Of a stretch of 64,000 nucleotides of DNA, positions 16,608-24,963 are shown piece after piece (within the stretch, counting starts at the first letter, position 1; each line of letters begins with the position of its first letter). Source of the stretch: Rhizobium sp. S152 (GTDB lineage: Bacteria > Pseudomonadota > Alphaproteobacteria > Rhizobiales > Rhizobiaceae); contig NZ_JAUDRZ010000002.1 in NCBI RefSeq assembly GCF_030380735.1, positions 1 to 64,000 on the forward strand, given 5' to 3'. The notes under the pieces were generated by a model. The model saw nothing but the letters and a program-made list of their open reading frames with translations, did no database searches and was not told the origin of the DNA. The translations under genes were made by a program, and so were the position numbers.

Positions 16608-16892
16608 ATGTCCAAAGAAGATATCCAGGAAGCAGCACGACGAAAGTCCATGACGGACCAAAAGCGGCGCGAGAAGTTTCAGGCGATCCTCAGGGTGGCG
16701 GTTGCGATGATTGAGACTGAAGTCGAAGCTCGCCGCATAAAGACAGAACGCTTACGCGCTGCAAGGACGGCCGCAGCTCGGGACAAGGGGGGCTATAGCT
16801 TGTTCGAGGACGGACACACTATTCTCGCTAACAAACCGCCGACCACGAGCGGCCCTGTATCGATCGGGAACTGCGACCGGTTACAACACTGA
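16608..16892 (+). CDS. small basic helical protein, hypothetical
   Basis: 94 aa. The start at 16608 (MSKEDIQEAARRKSMTDQKR) is the most protein-like of the possible starts; the ribosome binding site is weak. Residues 15-65 are a long charged helix (FQAILRVAVAMIETEVEARR). No family recognised. It lies just before the tRNA. Moderate confidence that it is translated. Confidence 0.45.
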   Translation: MSKEDIQEAARRKSMTDQKRREKFQAILRVAVAMIETEVEARRIKTERLRAARTAAARDKGGYSLFEDGHTILANKPPTTSGPVSIGNCDRLQH

Positions 16893-16986
16893 GGTTTAGA
16901 CCTTGGATCATCCCCACGAAACTCAGACCGCACCACACGGTCTTCGCCTTGCGAATCTGTATGCACCGTCATATCTATTGAAACGC

Positions 16987-17063
16987 GGGCCTGTAGCTCA
17001 ATTGGTCAGAGCCGTCGGCTCATAACCGATTGGTTGCAGGTTCAAGTCCTGCCGGGCCCACCA
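16987..17063 (+). tRNA. tRNA with CAT anticodon (elongator Met or Ile2)
   Basis: 77 bases including encoded CCA. Acceptor GGGCCTG pairs with CGGGCCC (one G-U), D-stem GCTC/GAGC, anticodon stem GTCGG/CCGAT around loop CTCATAA, T-arm GCAGG-TTCAAGT-CCTGC, discriminator A. The G1-C72 pair excludes a typical initiator. The CAT anticodon alone cannot separate elongator methionine from lysidine-modified isoleucine-2. It marks the left edge of the defence island. The 3' end is not repeated elsewhere in the window as far as I can see. Confidence 0.92.
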
Positions 17064-17472
17064 AGCGACTGCCTCATTATGGTAGGCATTGCGTTAGCTT
17101 AGCCGTCAATCAAGATCGCCGATGCTCGCTGCGCGAGGGTCTCCCCGGCCGATCATCCGCATGAATGGGCGAACCAAACGCCCTCTGTCCCAATCGACAT
17201 GCGTTTATGTAGTGCCCCTTCAGTGGACAAACCGGCACGCTCGAGCAATGCCTGCCGATACGGCTTGCCAGACCTTGCTCGATACCGAAGACCCTCAGGC
17301 TGTTTTGGAAGGGCGACACTCTAGAAAAAAACGCGAGAGCGTATTAGACGGAGACCGCCTACCGATCGGTTAGGTATCTCGCTTGCCAACTGCATGTGAC
17401 AAGCAACATCGAGACGATGCTGTTGTGGTTGCTGCAAGCGGTCAGCTAATGCCAGATAAGAGCTTGTTCGGT
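17064..17472. other. intergenic region between tRNA and STAND NTPase gene
   Basis: About 400 bases with no gene I can support and no visible copy of the tRNA 3' end. The frame of the next gene is open back to a TTG at 17383, so part of this stretch could be its N-terminus. Confidence 0.45.
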
Positions 17473-20400
17473 ATGCCAAAAAGCAATTTGAAGTCCGCGC
17501 TCCAAACTATCTACACCCGGCTCAGTGCACTCGGTGACTCAGGCCCGGAGGGTTTCGAAGGCTTATTGCGGGACGTGTTGGCAGACCTAACCAAAACTCC
17601 GTTTCATGTGGCGAAATCCGGGCCACAGGCCGGATCAGATGTTCGAAACGAACCTTCGAACGGCTTTCGGGTGGGGTTGGAGGCCAAAAAATACGCGACA
17701 AATACCCCCCTTCCATTAGACGCTTTAAAGGCCAAGATATTCGACGCCAGCCTGCAGTCCAACATGGTCGATCTTTGGATTTTGGCTGCTAGCCGGGAGA
17801 TCACGATCACCAATAGGGAAGCCTTGCATGAAGCAGGCGAGTCAGTCGGCATCAAGGTTATCGTTCTTGATTGGCCAAAGAAGGCAAATAAGCTCCCTGA
17901 CCTAGCAGTCGTTCTCGCGGCCTCCAAGGCCATGACTTTGAGTCATATGCCAGGGGCGGATCTCGACCAAGCGTTGGATGTCGTATCGGCTGATATCCGA
18001 TTCAGCTACCGTAGAGTGGGCTTAATCGAAGAGTTCACGACTGCTGACGTAGGGTTTGCCGCAGCCTCCGTGGCCACCGCGAGCTGGATGGATGCGGCTC
18101 AGTCAACCAAGGCAAACGCACAGTCGAGGTTGCGTGGTCATAACGATCTAAAGGGCAGTGATAGCCTCGTAGTTGGACGAACTGAAATTAGCGGTCGGTT
18201 AGATGACTGGTGGGAAGACAAGGCTGGGACCGCCGCGCTCCTTGGAGATGAGGGCGTGGGAAAAACGTGGTCGGCACTTTCGTGGTGGAACTCCAGGGAT
18301 TGGGGCGGTAAGCGGCCGTTGACCATCTATGTATCGTCCCGTGACGTGAACGAGAACAATCTGGAGCCGTTGGTTTGTCAGGCGATAGCCAAGCAGACGG
18401 GCGTAAAAGACACTGCGTTCTGGGAAAAGCGACTAAAACTCTGGAAAAGTGAGGGATCTCAAGAACGCCGCATCCTGATTATCCTCGATGGTCTCAACGA
18501 AAACTTCTTTAAATCCAATTGGCGTGACACTATCCAACCACTATTCGAAACCAGTCTTGGAGCATTTTTTTCTGTTGTTCTAACGTGCTGGCCCTCTCGA
18601 TGGGCTGAACTGAACCAGCTCAAGCCATTGGAGCCAGCGCCGCGCGAAATCGTGGTGCAAGGTTTTAGCGATAAAGAACTTGATAGCTTCTTGGCGGGGG
18701 CGACGCCTGCACGTAACCGCGATGAGTTTTCCCCCGACGTCCTGAAGCTAATGCGGATTCCGCGGTTGTCGCAGCTCGCACTACGATGCTCCAAGGAAAT
18801 GAAGGATATCGGAGACGTGACCGCCGAGCGAATCGCGTACGAAGACTGGAAGCACAGAGTTGACAGGGGAACGTTGACGACCCCGTGGTCTGATTTTGAG
18901 TTTCAGAACTTCATCGCTGAGATTGGCAGCGAGCTGAAAGAGCAACTGGATACGCTTTCAATTTCCCAAAAGGAGCTGATGGAACGGCTTGGGCGCGATA
19001 GCGGCGCGGCTGCGGAAAGCCTTCGCGATACCGTAGCCGCACTAGTGGCTGGCCGATGGTTTGAAAACACGGATAAACCCAATCGGTTTCGAGTGAACAA
19101 GTCGCTCGCGCCGTTCATGCTGGGGCTTGCTCTATCATCCCAGCTTCGGGCCTTGGACACGAAGGAAGCTGCGGAACTCAAGATTGCCGACTTCATGGAC
19201 CCATTTAAGGGGCAGTCACTAGCGGCCGCGATTTTGAGATCCGCGACAACCGTGGCGCTCGTAAGTCCGACCGTTTCAAGAAGCTCGCGAAGAGCGTTGG
19301 CCGAGAGGTGGCTGCAGGAGCAAAACTTTGGTCGTGCGGATTTCGACGCATGGTGGAAGATCTTAGGCAACGATCCCGAGCTGTTTTGTGACTTGGCTGA
19401 GGCGTGGTGGTTAAAGCCTGGATCTGGAGGTCTCATTAGTGACGAAGTGCTCATCAAGGGATTCGCAAATGCGAGCGACTTCGACCACGTCAGAAAATCG
19501 CTCCAGAAGAGACTAGAGACCTGGCTGGGATGGGTCTGGCGCGACCCCGATGAGGGCGCATTTCTCGGGCGTGTCGATCATAACAGTGAACGCTCCCGAG
19601 CCAACCAAGAGCGGGTTCAGTCAAACTTAACGGGCTGGTTACAGAGAGGCGATCGGGATCAATGGCCCGAAATCGTGATGAAAGACGACGGACACGTCAG
19701 TTGGCTGAGTCATCGGGCTGTTGGTGTCCTTTCGTACCTACCGCTCGCCACTTCAATCAACGCTATCGTGGCCTGGGCGATAAGCCGCGCCGTGATGGGA
19801 CAAGATCGCCACTTTGATGAAATCGCGTGGGTGCTGAGGCTCAATAATCGGAGTTATCCCGAGGGGCGAAAAGCGATCTGGTCGCAGATGACGCGCCTCC
19901 TGGAGACCGGCTCACCGCTTGGAAGACAAGCGGCCGTGTGGCTCTTAGATGCCATTGGCGATATTGAAGCGGCTCGGCGTGCAGGGGAAATCCGCGCCGC
20001 CGACACCACATTGGCGCACGCCAACGAAATGATAATCGAGCCGCCGCATCTTTTCGCGAGCCCCTTGGACGCGCCCCCATTGCAGGCCAAGCAGATGCTC
20101 GAGAGCGCGATAGACAAAGGGATTGCTTTCCACTCGTTGCCGCCGATCCAGGCCCTTTTCGGTCAAGGACGCAGCGTCGAGATCAAACCAGCGCTGCAAG
20201 AAATTTTCAATCTCGCTGCATCTGGGTCGAAGCAGGAAGCAAATTTCGCTATGGAGCGTGTCCAGGAAATCGCCCTAATGCTTACTCCACACGAATGTGA
20301 GGAACTAGCAAATCGTTTTGACAGCAGTGCGGCAGATCCAGGAGACAGCACCTTTGAAATCGACATGGCGATCCTTAAGATTGCCGGTCGATCCGCTTTA

Positions 20401-21789
20401 GAGCAGTACAGCTACATCGCCTCGTTGAAATTTCCGTTCAGCCACCTGCACGCTTTGACACCGTTTCTCGTTGAAGCAACGGAAGATGAGACCGAACTGA
20501 TCGGACGCGCACTGCCCGCTGAAGCTACGCCAGAGGAATTATCGGCCATCCTCAGCTGGATTGAAGCGGGCGATTGGTACCAAGCTGTTCGGAATTGGTC
20601 ATTCCTCGCGAAGTCGTTGCACCATCCAAACGACGAGTACCGGCAAAAGGTCTTCACGGCAGTCCTGCACAGTGAGAACGAAGAAGCGGCAATAGCGCTT
20701 GCGCTCTCCGACTGGAGCGCGACTGCAACGCACCACCGCGTGGTTCGAGCAATTGGGTCGGCAATTCTACTCCGAGCTTACCGTTTGAATGGTGATAGCT
20801 CAATTCTGTCCAGGGTCGACCCCGAGGCTTGGGGCTATCTGCTAGGGAATGGTGATACCAGCGATGAAACCTTGGATCACTTTCTTTTCTTCACGAAAGA
20901 TCAGCTAGCGAAGGTTTTGGCCACTGGTTCGAAGAGCTATCCGCAACGCACATTCCACCTCGACCGAGCATCTAGTTTGCTCGTTCAGCACCGAACGGAC
21001 GAGGTAATCGTACTTGTTTCCGATTGGTTGAATGCTCACCAACGCGTGATCGGCACCGAGCTGCACGAAGAATTCCCTCTCTATACCCTTTGCAAGGCCA
21101 TGCTTACCACCGGGCTGCCGGAAGGTCTCGATTTGTGGGCTCGCGTTTCCGAAATTCAAGACAATGGAATCGCAAAAATCGCCGACGTCCCGTTCCTTCC
21201 CCTGTGGCTCCCGGTGGGACAGCTAAGCGCGACAATGATTGAAGACTTCACCTTAAAGCTGGTCAACGATTATGACCTCCGGATTTTTATGAAGAATGGC
21301 ATCAAGCGGGGCCATAACGGCATCCTCGCGCAAACGATCAGAGACGATCTGGCAAGCCCGAACGCCTCCTCTAACGCAAGGGGTTGGAGGCTTCTCGGTT
21401 ATAGTCATCCAGACCCGGTCTTCGACAGCATATGGAATGATTATGCGCCACCAGAGGTAGGTTGGTTGAAGGAGGTGGCAAGAATATCCCGCCGGGAGTA
21501 CGATCTCGCGGCATATTCGTTCGCCAGGTTTCGCGAGGCGCTGACGCTTTTCTCGCCGAGCGAGATAGACGGTGCCTTCCACGCTATGATGGACTACTTC
21601 GATTACCGCCATTCGGTATGGTTCGAACGGATGTCCGCGACTACAGAACCGCGAAATACCAAATTTGATGTGTTTATGAGTGTTTATCATGATGCGCTCG
21701 ACACCAAGCTGAAAAAGCACAAGACAGATTCGTCCGACAAGCTTTTCGGGCAAAAAATCATGAAGAATACTCTCTGGCCGTGGGCTTAG
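17473..21789 (+). CDS. STAND-like NTPase with Mrr-type nuclease N-terminus (Avs-like antiviral sensor)
   Basis: 1,438 aa from ATG 17473; an ATG at 17449 and a TTG at 17383 are alternatives. Residues ~1-140 look like a restriction-endonuclease (Mrr-like) fold: FEGLLRDVLADL, then AGSDVR, then the ExK-type GLEAKKY, with VDLWILAA further on. A P-loop ATPase follows: GDEGVGKTWSA (Walker A, ~residues 257-267) and RRILIILDGLNE (Walker B, ~331-342), then a long all-helical region of about 900 residues without a named motif. Nuclease, NTPase and helical sensor in one chain is the layout of antiviral STAND (Avs) proteins, which bind a phage protein with the C-terminal part and unleash the nuclease. The match is by architecture only. 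Confidence 0.72.
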   Translation: MPKSNLKSALQTIYTRLSALGDSGPEGFEGLLRDVLADLTKTPFHVAKSGPQAGSDVRNEPSNGFRVGLEAKKYATNTPLPLDALKAKIFDASLQSNMVDLWILAASREITITNREALHEAGESVGIKVIVLDWPKKANKLPDLAVVLAASKAMTLSHMPGADLDQALDVVSADIRFSYRRVGLIEEFTTADVGFAAASVATASWMDAAQSTKANAQSRLRGHNDLKGSDSLVVGRTEISGRLDDWWEDKAGTAALLGDEGVGKTWSALSWWNSRDWGGKRPLTIYVSSRDVNENNLEPLVCQAIAKQTGVKDTAFWEKRLKLWKSEGSQERRILIILDGLNENFFKSNWRDTIQPLFETSLGAFFSVVLTCWPSRWAELNQLKPLEPAPREIVVQGFSDKELDSFLAGATPARNRDEFSPDVLKLMRIPRLSQLALRCSKEMKDIGDVTAERIAYEDWKHRVDRGTLTTPWSDFEFQNFIAEIGSELKEQLDTLSISQKELMERLGRDSGAAAESLRDTVAALVAGRWFENTDKPNRFRVNKSLAPFMLGLALSSQLRALDTKEAAELKIADFMDPFKGQSLAAAILRSATTVALVSPTVSRSSRRALAERWLQEQNFGRADFDAWWKILGNDPELFCDLAEAWWLKPGSGGLISDEVLIKGFANASDFDHVRKSLQKRLETWLGWVWRDPDEGAFLGRVDHNSERSRANQERVQSNLTGWLQRGDRDQWPEIVMKDDGHVSWLSHRAVGVLSYLPLATSINAIVAWAISRAVMGQDRHFDEIAWVLRLNNRSYPEGRKAIWSQMTRLLETGSPLGRQAAVWLLDAIGDIEAARRAGEIRAADTTLAHANEMIIEPPHLFASPLDAPPLQAKQMLESAIDKGIAFHSLPPIQALFGQGRSVEIKPALQEIFNLAASGSKQEANFAMERVQEIALMLTPHECEELANRFDSSAADPGDSTFEIDMAILKIAGRSALEQYSYIASLKFPFSHLHALTPFLVEATEDETELIGRALPAEATPEELSAILSWIEAGDWYQAVRNWSFLAKSLHHPNDEYRQKVFTAVLHSENEEAAIALALSDWSATATHHRVVRAIGSAILLRAYRLNGDSSILSRVDPEAWGYLLGNGDTSDETLDHFLFFTKDQLAKVLATGSKSYPQRTFHLDRASSLLVQHRTDEVIVLVSDWLNAHQRVIGTELHEEFPLYTLCKAMLTTGLPEGLDLWARVSEIQDNGIAKIADVPFLPLWLPVGQLSATMIEDFTLKLVNDYDLRIFMKNGIKRGHNGILAQTIRDDLASPNASSNARGWRLLGYSHPDPVFDSIWNDYAPPEVGWLKEVARISRREYDLAAYSFARFREALTLFSPSEIDGAFHAMMDYFDYRHSVWFERMSATTEPRNTKFDVFMSVYHDALDTKLKKHKTDSSDKLFGQKIMKNTLWPWA

Positions 21790-21910
21790 GTTCCGCTAGA
21801 TGGCGCCATTTCTTCAAGGAGATACGCCAAATAGCTTTGAACTGTGCGTCATGACCTAAATTTTGAGTCCTTTGGCGTTGCCCCTTCAATGGTCCCGATC
21901 CGATATCCGC

Positions 21911-22252
21911 TTACGGAGTGCAGTTCCCAGTTTGTTCGGTCGCTGCCTTGGAGGTTTGGCTTCTCTCTATCTCTTTGACCGTCCAGCCGCCCTTGGGCCT
22001 CTTCCACCCCTTGCTGGCCGCACGGAAATCAGCCTCGCTTGCTGCCTTCCTTTTCGCTTCTATTAGGCCGGTCGCGTAGACTGTGATGCGGAAGCGGCCA
22101 ACGGTGAATACATAGCGGTCCAAATTTGCCTGTCTTCCCGTGGCGAACCCATGTCGGAACGATATTTGCGCGACCGCAGCGTCCGCTCGATCCCGAAACG
22201 ATTGAGGCTGGCTATCCCACCATTTTCGAAACGCGATGTCCGGTCGCTTCAT
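21911..22252 (-). CDS. small basic protein, third gene of a minus-strand operon
   Basis: 113 aa from ATG 22252; an upstream ATG at 22297 would overlap the previous gene by 26 bases. Pattern: FRKWWDSQPQSFRDRADAAV, then YVFTVGRFRITVYATGLIEA and KGWKRPKGGWTVKEIERSQT. Basic, with an internal beta-rich part. No family recognised. Last gene of three closely packed leftward genes between the STAND NTPase and the retron. Confidence 0.55.
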   Translation of the reverse strand: MKRPDIAFRKWWDSQPQSFRDRADAAVAQISFRHGFATGRQANLDRYVFTVGRFRITVYATGLIEAKRKAASEADFRAASKGWKRPKGGWTVKEIERSQTSKAATEQTGNCTP

Positions 22253-22271
22253 GGCGGGAGATTTTACCCGA

Positions 22272-22487
22272 TCAAGCACCGCTGTCCTGCCTTTCATATT
22301 GCGGCGTCCATCCGCGTGTCATCCCACGGCTCAATGCGCATTCTGCAAGGGCGAGCTGCAGGCGCAGGTGTTTGATATCTGCCAAGAGTGTCGCGACGGT
22401 CGCTTTGGGATCGTCGTCGTGAAAGGCGAGGGCGGCCTCTACTTCGTACTCCAGGTCCTGCAACTCCTTTAGAGAAGGCGCCCTCAT
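22272..22487 (-). CDS. small coiled-coil protein, second gene of a minus-strand operon
   Basis: 71 aa. LKELQDLEYEVEAALAFHDD, then KATVATLLADIKHLRLQLAL indicates two helices likely forming a coiled coil. It overlaps the previous gene's stop by four bases (ATGA), so translation is coupled. No family recognised. Confidence 0.55.
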   Translation of the reverse strand: MRAPSLKELQDLEYEVEAALAFHDDDPKATVATLLADIKHLRLQLALAECALSRGMTRGWTPQYERQDSGA

Positions 22488-22840
22488 TCGCCTCGCTCCT
22501 GGAGAACCCGATGGAAGGCTTCTATCGAGTCTTCACTCGGTCCCGACAATTGAAACGCAAGAGGACGAGTCATCTGGTGATCAGTGTTTCCATGATCGAA
22601 ATACCCCCACGCAGACCCGGTTGAGGGGTCAAAGGCGACGTCAAAATTTCCTCGTGGGCTCGCCGTCGCTGCGTCGAAAACTTGGCAGGACTGGATGAGC
22701 AATTGCGCTCGATTGGCTCGCATCAACAGCACGGCCATCAGTAGCGGGTGGATCTCCGCAAGGCTCGATGCCGATGGAGTGGTCCAGTAAATGTCCTGCG
22801 GTTTTCGAGGACGAGCGAAATCCTTCGGCGCACTGGTCAT
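22484..22840 (-). CDS. protein of unknown function, first gene of a minus-strand operon
   Basis: 118 aa. Contains LLMAVLLMRANRAQLLIQSC (a helix) and NFDVAFDPSTGSAWGYFDHG (a beta hairpin with DPSTGSAWGYF), ending FHRVLQERGE. No signal peptide and no recognised family. It leads a compact operon (overlap of four bases with the next gene) divergent from the retron, sharing the 190-base region 22841-23028 for promoters. Confidence 0.55.
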   Translation of the reverse strand: MTSAPKDFARPRKPQDIYWTTPSASSLAEIHPLLMAVLLMRANRAQLLIQSCQVFDAATASPRGNFDVAFDPSTGSAWGYFDHGNTDHQMTRPLAFQLSGPSEDSIEAFHRVLQERGE

Positions 22841-23028
22841 GGCCTACTCCACTTCAAATGAAACAGTACGTTCCTATTTTGTTCTTTTTCGACTGGGAGT
22901 CAAGATTGGCCGCGGCTCATTGTTAATGGCGCTACATGAGCAAGGCCAGATAGTATTCGCGGTACCCAACTTCGGGATGGTTGAAATCCAGCTTGCGAAT
23001 CTCGCGTTAGATCTCTACCCAGATAGAT

Positions 23029-23155
23029 GATCCGCAGGCAGATTTTTCCGCCATGTATTGTGGCGGCTATAAAGAGCGTTGAGTGGGATTTCCTCTACGC
23101 GCCTTATCCTTACGGTTCGATAAACCGTGTTCCGACGAAAGAGTGCTTGCGGATC
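23029..23155 (+). ncRNA. retron msr-msd non-coding RNA (Ec67-type candidate)
   Basis: GATCCGCAGGCA (23029-23040) pairs with TGCTTGCGGATC (23144-23155): 12 base pairs with a single G-U. This is the a1/a2 terminal inverted repeat expected of a retron RNA, and it ends eight bases before the RT start codon, the normal position. Inside are a CCGCCA/TGGCGG hairpin (23048-23066), a GCGT/ACGC pair (23076-23100) and an ACGGTT/AACCGT hairpin (23112-23128). The bounded length of about 127 bases fits a small msr plus msd such as Ec67 (58-nt RNA, 67-nt DNA). The branch G is probably close to the a1 end, but I cannot place it. Confidence 0.72.
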
Positions 23156-23163
23156 GCCAATCA

Positions 23164-24899
23164 ATGACAGCAGAGATCTATAAGTTTGGACTGAAAGACC
23201 TGAAGGCCTGCGTCGATCTCTCCGATGTCGCTTTTCTTCTTGAAGTCGAGCCGAAATTTCTTTCAAAGCAAATCTATAAGACCGATCCAGCAGTTAAATA
23301 TCACTCGTTCGAGCTTCCCAAGAAGGACGGCTCAAGCCGCCCGATAAGCGCCCCAAACAAGAATCTCAAGTTTATTCAGTCTCGCCTAAGCCGACTTCTC
23401 TACCAGTGCTATTTTGACATTCATGGGAAACCCGAATTTCCGGGGCGCGTGATCTCGCACGGTTTTCAGAAACAGCGTGACCTCTCGATCTACACAAATG
23501 CTTTGCGCCATATGGGAAAGCGACATGTGTTCAACGTGGATATCGAAGACTTTTTCCCAAGCTTTAACTTCGGCAGGGTCCGTGGATATTTCATAAAGAA
23601 CGACCGCTTTGCTCTAAACCCCACGGTTGCGACAGTATTGGCTCAAACGGCGTGCCACGCCAATGTTCTGCCGCAGGGCGCTCCGACCTCGCCCATTGTT
23701 TCGGAGCTTCTAAGTCAGATCCTCGACCACCGACTCCAAGCGGTGGCGCGAAAGTACCGCTGCACTTACTCGCGATATGCTGACGACATAACGTTCTCAA
23801 CCAATCTGCCAGAGTTTCCGCCTCAGGTCGGATCACAGGAGGCCGGAGTTTGGACGGCGGGCGCGTCCATTGAAAAAGCCGTAGTATCCAGCGGCTTGAA
23901 GTTGAACGCGACCAAGACCCGTATGCAGTCCGGACAGCAACGACAGGCGACTACGGGCCTCACGGTGAACCGAAAGGTCAACGTTGGGCGGCACTATTAT
24001 AAAGGCGTGCGCTTCTGCGCTCATGCGATGATGACTACCGGGAAAGCAGAGGCTCCCGGATATTTAAAGGTCGACGAAAAGCAACTCAACTCTCATCAGA
24101 TTTGGGGTATGCTATGCCACCTTCACGACATCAAGGGACGTGAGCACAACCACGCACCTATCCGGCATTTCAGCAGCAGTCGTCCGGCGCCGCATTATCT
24201 GAAACTGATGAGGGACTTCTTCCATTTCCATCGAATACATACCAGCCCAAAGCCGCTGATCATATGCGAGGGGAAGACCGACTACATCTACCTAAAGGAA
24301 GCCATCCGTTGGAACATTGGTGATCCGATGGTGGCTCCGCTTCTAGATGTCGTTCCACACACTAAGAAATCCAAGGGCGATCACTGGAACGTCGACTTCG
24401 TCCGGCACAGCGACATGGCCGGTGATTTACTGGAACTTGCAGGCGGAGGAGGGGACCTTAGAAAGTTCGCCGAATACCATCTTGCAAGGGTCGCCAAGCT
24501 TTTCAACGCTGACGCCGCGAAACCAGTCATCATTATCGTAGACAACGATAGTGGAAGCGAGGAATGTGGAGTTGGATCAAGACCGCAACGGGGTCCACCA
24601 CAAAAATTGATGGATCCAAGCCGTATTACCACGTCGCGCAAAACCTCTACGTCGTACCGATACCAAGTGGCGGCCAGGCTGACTTTTATATTGAGAAGCT
24701 ATTTCCCGACAATTGGCTCAAGGAAAAGCTTGGCACCAAGAGCCTCAAGCTTAAGCAGAAGAAGAGTGAGAAGCTCGGACCCAATGAGTATGGCAAAGGG
24801 GAATTTGCGACGAAAATAATCCGAGCGAACCGGGGCAAGGTCGATTGCTCGGGTTTTGTACCGCTGCTTCATACACTTTTCGAGATTATCCAAAAGTAG
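23164..24899 (+). pseudogene. retron Ec67-like reverse transcriptase-TOPRIM fusion, frameshifted in TOPRIM
   Basis: Start ATG 23164, right after the RNA's a2 repeat. Retron RT motifs: KKDGSSRPISAP, HVFNVDIEDFFPSFNFGRVR, LPQGAPTSPIVSELL, the catalytic YSRYADDITFSTN, and TGLTVNRKVNV (the retron VTG-type motif). A TOPRIM domain follows: ICEGKTDYIYLKEAI (Glu) and IIIVDNDSG (DxD). This order matches retron Ec67, whose RT is fused to TOPRIM (586 aa). The frame breaks at ~24562-24566. The family sequence resumes one frame over (WSWIKTATG, YYHVAQNLYVVPIPSGGQAD, EYGKGEFATKIIRA) to the stop at 24899. One extra A in GAGGAATG would restore about 578 aa; as read, the protein would end at 24819 after 84 wrong residues. 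No canonical -1 slippery site is visible. Real loss or a missed base are both possible. Confidence 0.82.
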
Positions 24900-24963
24900 T
24901 CCAGTGACGCAATCTCGTCATTTTGCTCAGATCGCGTGTTGATTGCGAGTTTGGAGAGACCTT

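Noticed and set aside
16987..17063. Naming the CAT tRNA initiator tRNA-fMet
   Set aside because: It has a normal G1-C72 pair and lacks the initiator features; Met versus Ile2 cannot be decided from sequence by eye.
23083..23163. Extended N-terminus of the retron RT beginning at 23083
   Set aside because: It would overlap the inferred msr-msd RNA and reads as non-family sequence; 23164 begins the conserved protein.
24549..24575. Programmed -1 ribosomal frameshift in the retron gene
   Set aside because: No X-XXY-YYZ slippery heptamer and no stable downstream structure seen; a single-base loss is simpler.
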